From contig QANZ01026775.1 of NCBI GenBank assembly GCA_003254925.1, forward strand, positions 20,873 to 84,872: DNA of 64,000 nt, in the 5' to 3' direction. Both the position numbers and the translations under genes were made by a program. This stretch comes from Chamaecrista fasciculata. Lineage: Eukaryota > Streptophyta > Magnoliopsida > Fabales > Fabaceae. The notes beneath the pieces were generated by a model. It made no database searches. It had not been told where the DNA came from and saw only the letters and a program-made list of their open reading frames with translations. Within the stretch, counting starts at the first letter, position 1. Every line of letters begins with the position of its first letter. Shown one piece after another: positions 12,310-21,981 of this stretch.

Positions 12310-12550
12310 TAAAAAGTAGTTTTTAGAAGGGCAAAACTTATATCAAGTTCCTTACATCCTTGCTATTAAGTTCTCCAATCAATATTTGACACGTGGCAAA
12401 AATTTTGTATATGACCAATCATGGTAGAGAGGGAATATTAAACACCACTTTTTGCATGACCAATCATTGAAGAGAGAGAATGTGATCAAGACTTGTAATT
12501 AGTAGAACTTGATAGCAAGGATATAAGGAAGTTGATATAAATTTTATCCT
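12310..12550. repeat. Palindromic MITE
   Basis: The left arm GGGCAAAACTTATATCAAGTTCCTTACATCCTTGCTATTAAG-type sequence is mirrored by CTTGATAGCAAGGATATAAGGAAGTTGATATAAATTTTATCC. The centre has two copies of ATGACCAATCAT. A diverged relative is around 38395-38850, split by a Stowaway-like MITE. Confidence 0.6.
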
Positions 12551-12742
12551 TTTTAAAATGGAGGTTTGAGTTGTATTTTGTGAAATAAAATGAAGGACCA
12601 AAATGTAAATAACATGGAGATTTTAAAAAAACTAAAATTTTGTCCAAAATAAAAAATGTTTTAAAATTCAAGGATCACATAATTATTTTGAACTAAAAAA
12701 ATAATTGAAATGTTTGATTCCATTACTTATAAACCCTTAAAG

Positions 12743-14054
12743 TGTAACATCCCAAATTTTAAAATAAAAAGAATATCTTTTAAATATAAGTATACATGTT
12801 CTATAAATATGTTTTGGAAGGATTTTCATGAAAGAAAAAAAAAAGGCAGAGGGACTTGATTGATAAAAGGTGAAAAGTTTATGTAGTCAAATGTGAATAT
12901 TGACCAAACCTTTAAAATATATTATTTAAAGTATGAAATAGGGGATGCCACGTTTGGTTTTGACATAAAGTGGATGAGTTTGATATTTATAATATTATAA
13001 TTATAATATTATAATATATATATATATATTATATATTATATATGTGTATGGAGAAATGAGAACACGTAGCTCATCTAAAGCAAAAGGCATGAGTGTGTGT
13101 GTGTAAATTTGATGTGGGCTACGTAGCAATTTCTAAACAAAAGGGTAGATATGACTTGAGACTATATATATGTGTGTGTATTCGTGTGTGGAATGTTGAG
13201 AAAGGAATAAGGAAAGAGGAAGAAAGATAGGGTGAGAGAGTGAAGAGTAGAGAAATCGAAATATTGAGAGAATGGGAAAGAGGAGAAACCGAGAGAGAGA
13301 AGAGAAGAACCAGAGAAAGAACGGGAAATAGAAATACTCGGTGAAAATTAGGTAGGAAATGGATTCATCTTCTATTTTAATTCTGTATAAGTTCACTTAT
13401 GTTTTTATCTGATGAATATGTTACTATGATGATGTTTTATCTCAAACTCAATAACATGAATTATGAGAAGTGATCATCTCTCAGAAGTTAGGGATGTGAT
13501 CTCAAAGTATAACGGAGATATGATCCTCGGTAAGGGAGGTGATCTCGACGTGAGACATGATCCTTGGTAAGGAAGGTGATCTCGATGGTATTCCATTTGG
13601 ATCTAGCTAGGGGAAGCCCTGGTATACGGTATTACATACGTATGTACGACGTTATGTATGACGAATTTATGTGTTGAGCTTGAGAATATGTTTTGAATGA
13701 ATATGATTATGTGACTTATACAGCTGGATGCATAATGCAATGTTTTTAACTATGTTTCCTTTCCTATTGAGGATTTTCAATTCTCACTCTTATTCATGAT
13801 GTATCCAGATTAACAGGTTGATGAATCACAACTTAGCTTCCACCTTGTAAAAGTCCGTTCTTGAGGGAGATGTGACGTAGATGGAGTCTTAATGGGAATC
13901 TGGGGAGTTTTAGTTTAACTAAGAATTATTTATGTACCAATAGTTATGTTGTAAATTTGTATATTAATAATATTATTTAACGATTTTTTATTAATAAATG
14001 GAATTTTATTTATGAGAGTTTGAATAATATTTAATTTAAAGTGAGGGTGTAACA
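12743..14054. mobile_element. Solo LTR with 5-bp target duplication TAAAG
   Basis: A 1.31-kb unit begins TGTAACATCCC and ends GGGTGTAACA (TG...CA). It is flanked by perfect TAAAG copies at 12738-12742 and 14055-14059. No gag or pol and no second LTR are near, so it is read as a solo LTR left by recombination. The TGTAACATCCC start suggests a Ty3/gypsy family, by inference only. Confidence 0.75.
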
Positions 14055-14059
14055 TAAAG

Positions 14060-15357
14060 AATCGCAATTATTAATAATCGAGTCACTCTATCTCAAGTTC
14101 TCGCCCAAAAAATAAATTAAAGGATCAAAATATTATTCACATCAAAAGTGAAGGACCAAAAATTATATATTAAATAATCTTTTGTGTTTTTTACACCCAT
14201 GATTAATGTGACCGTTGAAATCAATATCAATCTGCCTCCATCGCACAATTAATAATATCCATTAAAAGTGAAGGACTAACTAAATTTGTTTCTTTTAAAT
14301 TATGTAGTTATGGGGACGAAAAATTTTATAATACACTTGAAAAAAATCTTTGCGTGTCTTCTCCATTTACATAATATATATAGGATAAATATAATATTTT
14401 ATTATTTTTATTTTGTATTAAGTTATTATTTTTTAAATTTGATCGAGGAATATTTTCTTTTTGGCCAAATTTTGACCGAAGAATAAATCATTGATGATTA
14501 CAATAATTCATGACTGAAATGTATATTTTATTTCATGACCTATGAACCTTTAGAAAATTGCAATTATATATCAATGATCGGGTTTGTACCTGAAACGCTA
14601 AACAACCAAAAAATAAATTGAATGATGAAAATATTAATAACATAAAAATTGAAGGACAAAAAATTGTAATCATTAACATAGTTGTTGATACAAAAAATAA
14701 ATTGATACAAAAAGAAATTAGCAATGTAACCGAAAAAATATATGAAGGATTTATATCAAAAATCGTATATTTTAATGACTCAAGTATTGATTCATTTAAT
14801 TAGTATATTATATGTGGGAGGAGCCTTCTGGTCGTCCTTCCACTTATACTAAGATAAAAATAGTACATGTTATTAAAATAAGAGAAAATTTATTATTTGG
14901 TCCTTTTTTTTTATTGAGTCAACGATTTGGTCTTCATTTATTTTACATTCATATTTGCGTGTCCGGTAGGTCACGCAAAGCCCCTAGTATATATATATAT
15001 ATATAGTATGCGTGTGGTATATATATATTATATCTATATCTATATCTATATCTATATCTATATCTATATCTATATCTATATCTATGTGTGAGGACCCTTT
15101 TGGTTGGTAAAAAAATAATTAAATTAAAAATTAAAGAAAATAAGAAATAAACATGTGGAACTTGATAATTGGCTAACTATATATATAATGGGAGAGAAAA
15201 AGTAGTAAATGAGATTTAAGAAAGTGAAAACTTATTATTTGATCTTTTAATTTTCACATTTCTAACGATTTAGTAATTGAATAGTAGAAATATACTATTT
15301 AGTCACTGAATAACTACAAATATCAAATCAAATGTTACATATATATTATATTATATA
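14060..15357. other. AT-rich intergenic with low-complexity blocks
   Basis: No gene was recognised. Several short ORFs here are AT-rich and low complexity. Repeated GAAGGAC(C/A)AAAA-ATT phrases (14140, 14270, 14650) look like decayed arms of the common palindromic MITEs. Confidence 0.4.
15028..15086. repeat. (TATATC)n hexanucleotide microsatellite
   Basis: About nine to ten nearly perfect units of TATATC follow a shorter AT microsatellite. No other structure is visible. Confidence 0.9.
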
Positions 15358-16370
15358 CAGTGTTGTCAAAACCGAACCGTTCAAAGACTCGGATAAGTGT
15401 TCGGTTCGCGGTCTGATCGGTTTAACCGGTTGAACCATTGGTCGAACCGGATAATGCAATAAATAATAATAATTTTTAATATATAAAATATATACACAAT
15501 ATATTATTTTGGATATATATTTAATAAATACATATATATCTATATCTATATTTATTTATACAATATTATATGTTTGAGGGTGTTTTTCGACAGTAAAAAA
15601 TTATAATTTAAAAATTAAAAAAATTAAAACTAAATACATCACTTATACTCAATTAAAAAATTAAAAACAAAATAGCAAAGCTACGTGTACAATGTGCATC
15701 ATCATGGAGGAAAATGAGCATGTGAGTTGTAACCCTTACAAAAATCTACGGTTACCAATATTTTCCAATTATTTCTCCCACCGTTGGTTTAAAAATTGAT
15801 AATGCCTTTGGAGTTGGTCCCTTATTTTTTTACTACTTCTTCTTTACCCAATTTTACACATAAAGCAGTGAAGCACGTGACCTTGTGGGGGCTTTTTTGG
15901 AAATACAATTCTTTTACTTGTTGCCCTAATAACTTATCTCTTCTCCTCCGCCGTTTGCCTCATTCTCTTTTATTTTAATTTTCAAGATTCTTCTATGGTG
16001 TGGCTCACTGGCTTGGTTCTCTCTTATTCTGGTCTTATCCTTCAGCAGAATACACAGATTGCGTGGCGAGCTTCGGCGATGATGATGATGAAATGAGAGC
16101 GGCTTCGACTTCACCATTCATATTTCATCTTTTTTTTTCATTTAAAAATCAAAATTGTACTGTGTTGCTCATGGAAAAAAATCATTTGACCGCCGATTCT
16201 TAAACGGTTCGACGGTTCGACCATGGTTTAGCGGTTCATAAGCGGTTAAATCCGGTCCAATCCGGTCTAAATGCTAGTTCGATTTTTAAGGTCAGACCAA
16301 CTCGTTCTTCTATTTGGTTCACGGTTAGACCGGTCGGACCATCCGGTCCAGTCCGGTTTTAACAACACTG
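15358..16370. mobile_element. hAT-type non-autonomous element, CAGTG ends
   Basis: Terminal inverted repeats CAGTGTTGTCAAAACCG and CCGGTTTTAACAACACTG enclose CCGGTT-rich subterminal tracts. Both sides carry the identical octamer ATTATATA (15350-15357, 16371-16378), the 8-bp duplication expected of hAT transposons, though it is AT-rich. The 1.0-kb interior has no transposase; it includes a less AT-rich stretch (15790-16130) that may be captured DNA. Confidence 0.7.
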
Positions 16371-16429
16371 ATTATATATATATGTGTGTGTGTGTGTGGG
16401 AGTGTGTGTGGTGGAGAGAGAAAAAAGTT

Positions 16430-16702
16430 AGTAAGAAATGATGGATAGAAAAAAGAAGTTGTAAGTGTAATAAATGAGGGTAATAAAAATTACTATTTTG
16501 TCTAATATTTTTTTATATTTGTATTAAAATATAGGTAATTATAGGTATATGAGTAGGGGTATGATAGTAATTGGATAAATAATGAAATGTAATAATATGG
16601 AAATGAAATGAAATGAAAAAATAAGCAAAACAAACACTGATTTTGCACTCTAACTCCAATTATGAAATGAAATGGGGATAAAACATGATCTCAAACACAC
16701 CC
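16430..16702. mobile_element. PIF/Harbinger-like MITE, second copy
   Basis: It shares GGTAATTATAGGTA, GAGTAGGGGTATGATAGTAATT and a CAAACACACCC end followed by TTA with the element at 1-325. The left boundary is blurred by GTGTGT and AT microsatellites. Confidence 0.5.
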
Positions 16703-16801
16703 TTAAATAATGTTTATGGTACTAAATTTAGATTAATAAGGAGGAGACGAGGAGTGTTGTAAAGTACTGTTTCTTTTCGTCATTCAATAAACATTAGATC
16801 T

Positions 16802-16819
16802 TTCGCTAAAAAAAAATTG
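16802..16819 (+). mobile_element. Micro-insertion with A-run and 12-bp direct repeats
   Basis: TTCGCT, nine A and TTG lie between two perfect copies of AACATTAGATCT (16790-16801 and 16820-16831). Confidence 0.6.
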
Positions 16820-16890
16820 AACATTAGATCTAGAGGAAGGTCTAAAATCTAAATAAAAAATTGATTAAGAGAAGAGGAAACATTTTAGGC

Positions 16891-17272
16891 TTAAGTGCAC
16901 TTTTGGTCCCCAACTTTCGCAAAGGTCTCAATTTGGTCCTCTAACTTTTTTTGTTGCAATTTTAGTCCCCTAACTTTTGAAAACGTCTCACCATGGTCCC
17001 TTAACTTTTTTTATTGCAATTTTGGTCCCCTAACTTTTGAAAACGTCTCATCATTGGTCCCAAGTTAGGGGACCAAAATTGAGACTTTTGCGAAAGTTAG
17101 GGGACCAACGGTGAGACGTTTTCAAAAGTTAAGGGACCAAAATTGTAACAAAAAATGTTAAGGGACTAAATTGAGACTTTTGCGAAAGTTAGGGGACCAA
17201 AATTGCAATAAAAAAAATTAGGGGACCAAATTGAGACCTTTGCAAAGGTTAGAGGACCAAAAGTACACTTAA
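16891..17272. repeat. Long palindromic MITE (GGTCCCCTAACTTT)
   Basis: Ends TTAAGTGCACTTTTGGTCC and GGACCAAAAGTACACTTAA are inverted copies, and the whole 382 bp folds as one hairpin. Each arm is built of repeated units of GGTCCCCTAACTTTTG or its inverse CAAAAGTTAGGGGACC, separated by GAGAC(C/G)TTT phrases. There is no coding capacity. Confidence 0.8.
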
Positions 17273-17284
17273 TACCATAAATAA

Positions 17285-17540
17285 ACGAGTAAACTACTAA
17301 ATTGGTCCTTGGATTATTGGCTTGTTGATAGATTGGTCCCTGGATTTTTGAAATTGACAAATAGGTCCCCAAAATTTAAAAACGTTTGTCAAATTGGTCC
17401 TTCTGTGAAATCTCCGTTAACCAACACGCTGACGTGGCCGTTAACTGCTGCAGTTGGAAAAGTGAAAAAAAAAAACGCCACCTGTGCATTTACTGCCACA
17501 TAAGCATTAATATTTAAAAAAAAACATTTCATCTCTTCTT
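17285..17540. repeat. TTGGTCC-type repeat end
   Basis: A series of AAATTGGTCC, GATTGGTCCCTGG and AATAGGTCCCC phrases runs into CGCTGACGTGGCCGTTAACTG. Such phrases mark the ends of a common plant repeat class; the opposite end could not be identified. Confidence 0.4.
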
Positions 17541-18000
17541 CAAATTGGTCACTGAGTTCAATTTTTATCCCATTATTTTTAATTTCCCCTCATTTCATCA
17601 TTTTCATTCATTTTAGTCCCAAATCCTAAAAATAAAATTGTAAAGTGTCCCAAAACTCTTCCAAACATTCCAATTTAGTCCTTAAAAGTATTAAAAACCC
17701 TAAAACCTAAACCCCAAACTCTAAACCCTAAAACCCTAAATCCTAAAATCATAAACCCTAACCCTAAAATCCTAAACCTTAAACCCTAAAATTTTAAACC
17801 CTAAACCTAAAAAAAAAAATCTAATTTGAGTAATTAGGTTCCTCACCCATTCTTATCCCATTATTTTCAATTCTCCCTTTTTTCATCATCTTCATTCATT
17901 TTAGTCCCAAATCTTCAAAATAAAATTGTAAAGTGTCCCAAAACTCTTCCAAACATCCCAATTTAGTCCTTAAAAATATTAAAAACCCTAAACCCCTAAA
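17540..18000. repeat. Diverged direct duplication, ~150-bp blocks
   Basis: Blocks at about 17562-17705 and 17850-17995 are close copies (TTATCCCATTATTTT, CATTCATTTTAGTCCCAAATC, AATTGTAAAGTGTCCC, AAACTCTTCCAAACAT). They are separated by telomere-like repeats. Confidence 0.7.
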
Positions 18001-18075
18001 ACAATTTTTTTCATCTTCATCTCTATCCAATTTGGTCCTAAAAAATATTAAAAACCCTAAACCCTAAATCCTAAA
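17693..18075. repeat. Degenerate telomere-like CCCTAAA repeats
   Basis: Clusters of AAACCCTAAA variants lie at 17693-17812, with further units at 17985-18000 and 18053-18075 and again near 18135. Many units carry one change (CCTAAA, CCCTAAAA, TCCTAAA), so this is an old interstitial tract rather than a chromosome end. Confidence 0.7.
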
Positions 18076-18686
18076 CCATATTTAGTGGGTTTTATTTTGA
18101 GTTGCAATTCAGTCCCTGACAATTATTTTATTAAACCCTAAACCCCCTAAATTTTTTTTTAATCTTTATCTTCATCTTCTTCAACTTCATCTTCATCTTC
18201 ATCAATTTATCATCCATTCCTTCACCATCTTTGCCCAATTTCTATTTTACCAGACATTCATCATCTTCATCAATTTGAGAGATTTGGAAAATGAAAAATT
18301 TGGGAATGTAAATATTGATTATCCATAAATTTGGGAATCTAGAAAATGAGAGATCTATTCATCATATTCATCATCTTCATCCATTCATTGGGTGTGCTAG
18401 GATCTCTGTTTGGCATCATCGTCCGCCATAATCTTCGAATCAACCCCAATCTTCAAATCCAAATCTCTCATCTTCTCTTCATCGTCATTGAAGCAAAAAC
18501 AAAATCAAAACAAAATCGTCCAGATCTCATCATCGTCTTCATTGTCGTCCTCACAACAACAAAGACAAAATGAGGTCGTCCAGATCTCTTAATCTTGAGA
18601 TTTGTGTTTTATAAATTTTTAAAATATTATACAAATTTCAAGATTAAAAAAATTAGATCTAATGATTAAAAACTAAATAACTCTTA

Positions 18687-20074
18687 GGGTCAGTTCGTTT
18701 CCGTTTTTTTTTAAATTTGTTTTGATTATAATCAAATTTGATTATTTTTGTAGTGGTGTTTGGATGATTGTTGATTATTTGTGTGAAATTATTAAAATGG
18801 GTATGTAATGATTGTGGTAGGTGGATAAAAAGTAAGGAAATTGATAAATTGTATAGGGGTATAAATGGAAGAAAAAGTTAGAAAAAGTAAGGTGTGATTT
18901 GATTATAATAAAAGTGTGTTTGGATGTGATTGTTGTTTTGAAAAAAAACAAAAATGTTACTGTTTGCCTTGAAAAACGTGAAATCTTGATTTTTTTTGTG
19001 AGTAGGTTGGGGGATGTTTTTCCGAATCGGTGCACCGTTTCATTTTTTGCCTACGAAACGGTGCACCAACGAGGATTAAAGTGTCTTTGAGTGTCGATAT
19101 TCGGTGCACCAGCGAAGAAAATCGGTGCACCAATTCGCATCAGATGAGAGAGAAGAAAAAAACGAAGCGGACCCGAATTTTTTTTCCAATTTACCATAAA
19201 TCTCTCTCTCTCTCCGGAATTGAACAGCGTCTTCGTGCCCTCAAGTATATCGTCGAAACTCCATTCCTCGTGCCCTCAAGTATAGCGTCGAAACTCCATT
19301 CCTCTTTGAAAATTCAAGTAATATTCCAGGAATTTTAAAGAGTCTTCCTTTTCCTACTCTAAGAAAACTCCATTCCTCTTTAAAAATTCCTCGTGCCATG
19401 TTTTGTGTCATTTGGTATAGGCTAAAAATTCCTCTTTAGAAATTCAAGTATATTCCTCGTCGAAACTCCATTCCTCGTGCCCTCAAGTATATTATCTTTT
19501 CTTTGGACGCTGATAAATTCAAGTAATTGAAACTGAAAGAAGTGTCTTAGGGATTTTGCTCTGTCGAGATATCGCCTCCATTCCTCTTATTATCTCCCAG
19601 ATAGCGCCTCCATTCCTCTGTCGAGATTTTGTTGTGATGAATTGAAACTGAAATTAGTGTGTTTTAGGGATTTTGCTGTGATGAACTAATTGATTTGGTG
19701 AGAGTGCAAAGGAGGATGACGACGGGGGAGTGGGTTTGATGAGAGAAAGAGATGGTAGGGATATGATTGGAGAAAATTTCAATTTCAGTTCTAAATTATT
19801 TGGGCAAAATAACAGTTTAGCCCAAACACAAATGGATATTTATAAACTGATCCAATTTTAAAGTAAATGACTATTTTGCCCTTTGTGATTGGGGATTGAA
19901 TGTATTAGAGTATAGGTAATTATAGGTTTATGTATAGGGGTATAAGTGTAATTGAGTGTGTTTGATTATTTAAAAATCATGATTATAATTAAATCAGGAA
20001 AAAAACGTAAACGAACATGTTTATTTTGATTATAATCAAAACAGATTATAATCAAAACGGAAACGAACTGGGCC
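18687..20074. mobile_element. Non-autonomous PIF/Harbinger element with TTA duplication
   Basis: Terminal repeats GGGTCAGTTCGTTTCCGTTTT and AAAACGGAAACGAACTGGGCC are inverted copies. TTA flanks both ends (18684-18686, 20075-20077), the PIF/Harbinger hallmark. Subterminal GATTATAATC motifs repeat at both ends. The 1.39-kb interior lacks transposase but has four GGTGCACC palindromes at 19030-19130 and local duplications of CTCCATTCCTC and GTGCCCTCAAGTATA. Confidence 0.75.
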
Positions 20075-20170
20075 TTAGTCAAACTATTTATCTCTCTATA
20101 GACTTGGCCTAGATTAATTTATGCAAGTATTTCATTTTGACAAAAAGGTGTAATTAAAGAGGTTGTAAAA

Positions 20171-20196
20171 GTTTTTTTTTTTTATTTTTGCCTGAG
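20171..20196 (-). mobile_element. Micro-insertion with T-run and 14-bp direct repeats
   Basis: Twenty-six bases, a long T-run then GCCTGAG, lie between perfect copies of AAGAGGTTGTAAAA (20157-20170 and 20197-20210). Read on the minus strand it is CTCAGGC plus an A-rich tail. Confidence 0.6.
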
Positions 20197-20210
20197 AAGA
20201 GGTTGTAAAA

Positions 20211-21210
20211 CTTTCAGGAATAGATTTTAGTAATGTGTTTCTTCAAATATAATATTTAGAAATGTGAATAAATTGGTTTAGATGAATTATAATGTTTTTA
20301 AGACTATTTTATAATATTATCAAGAATGTTATATTTTAATGTTTGGTTCAATTTTAATAATTTTGAAAATATTTAATACTTCTCCAAATATACTATTGAT
20401 TCTTTTTCATACATACATGCATTTATTTTATAAAGAAAATATATATTTTTTATTTTTACATGATAGAAAAATGATTTTATCATAAATACGATTTAGATAT
20501 AATATTGATATTATTACTAAAAAATATTAATTCAAAACATAAGTAGTGTCATGATAGCAAAATATTCTAAAAAAGTTATTTTTTTCCAAAATAAATAAAA
20601 AGTAATATTATTTGTTTTGCATAAATAATATATAGTAATATAATATTATATATATTATGAAATATTTACTTAGATGCATTACTATATATATATAATATAT
20701 ATAATATATAATATATATAAATATAATAATATATATAATAGAACTAGTTAAACTTTATAAAGATAATTTAGTCAATTAATTATAATAAAATAATTTCATA
20801 TCATGAAATTAGAGTAACGAGTAATCTTAACTCTCTTAGATAAGATTAAAAACCATAAGTTTCATATGATCAAATTATTCTCAAGAATGTTATATTTTTT
20901 TGGATATTTTTTATATGCATCCTAAACTTAAGATTAATTTAATCAAGATCTCATAATCTCGATACTTTTTTTTTTCTCTTACCGACCTTCTTAACATCTC
21001 AATTATTATTTTAATTCATTACATATTAAAATAAGAAATAGTTAGATTTTATCCTAAGACGTAGGTAGTTGATAAATAGCTTAATTTACTTTTATATAGA
21101 AAACAACAAAAATTTAAAAATGATATATTTTTCTTAAAAAAAATGATATTACATATTCAAATTAAACAATAGAAAATATTTTACTATTAGAAATAAAGTC
21201 GTAAAAGTTA
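20211..21210. other. AT-rich intergenic
   Basis: Very AT-rich sequence with an AT-palindromic run at 20640-20745. No gene or bounded repeat was recognised. Confidence 0.5.
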
Positions 21211-21212
21211 TT

Positions 21213-21522
21213 AAGCACGAACATTAACACGGACACGAGATACGACACGGACATTGATACATTGATATGCCATATTTTTAAAATTATATGACACGACACG
21301 ACACGACATATATTTATATATATAAATAATTAAAAATCCATAAATTTTGATAAAAATTTTAAAAATTACAATATCTATCTGTAATATATGTCATATGTGA
21401 TATTATTTTCTATTGTTTGTTATAATAAAGTCACAAAAAATTATTTTTATATTTTGAAACTTATGACACGTACATGTATCTGACACAGCAACACGCTGTT
21501 AAAATGAAGTGTCCATACTTCA
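21213..21522. mobile_element. MITE of the GTGTCG family, copy 2 (decayed ends)
   Basis: It shows CACGGACACGAGATACGACACGG, CGACACGACACGACAT, the AT-rich core with CATATGTGATATTATT, and AAGTGTCCATACTTC. Compared with 765-1127 and 62453-62780 the order is the same but the terminal repeats are eroded. Confidence 0.6.
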
Positions 21523-21840
21523 TAATGTAAAACAGATTTAAGAAATTTTGATGTCTAAAAAAAAGTTTTTAACTATTGAATGAAAAATAACATCAGAGAA
21601 ACAAACTAAAAAATAACATGTTTTCTTTTTAAGTAAAAAGATTTCAAACATAAAAAATTTGACCTCTTTATGATCTTCATTTTGACAAAACTTTGGTAGT
21701 TTGATTAGGCTTTTAACATGAAGTTAAAAGAAAAAGTAAAATAGTGGATAATAATTAGATAATTTTTTGTTTGATAGATAAATAATTTAGATATTAAACT
21801 ATAACCTAACGAAAAAACAATATGCGTTTAATAGTCGCAG

Positions 21841-21893
21841 TATAAAATCCCACATCACAAATGCGTCGTCCCCTCTGAAAACCCTAAACCCTA
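21841..21893 (+). promoter_or_regulatory. NOP56 promoter: TATA box and telo-box
   Basis: TATAAAA (21841-21847) lies 135 bp before the ATG. AAAACCCTAAACCCTA (21878-21893) is a doubled telo-box, and TTTAGGGTTTT occurs at 21962-21972. Telo-boxes are frequent in plant ribosome-biogenesis and translation genes, which fits the gene that follows. Confidence 0.7.
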
Positions 21894-21981
21894 CTGTTAG
21901 TATTAAGCCTTAAAATCCTCCTTTCTCTTCATCTCTGTACCGCTTGCCGATTCTTCATAGGTTTAGGGTTTTCGGTCTTCA

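Noticed and set aside
13133..13396. Minus ORF rich in Phe/Leu/Ser
   Set aside because: Lies within the solo LTR and is low complexity.
15926..16117. Short ORFs on both strands
   Set aside because: Inside the hAT element, overlapping each other, no recognisable family.
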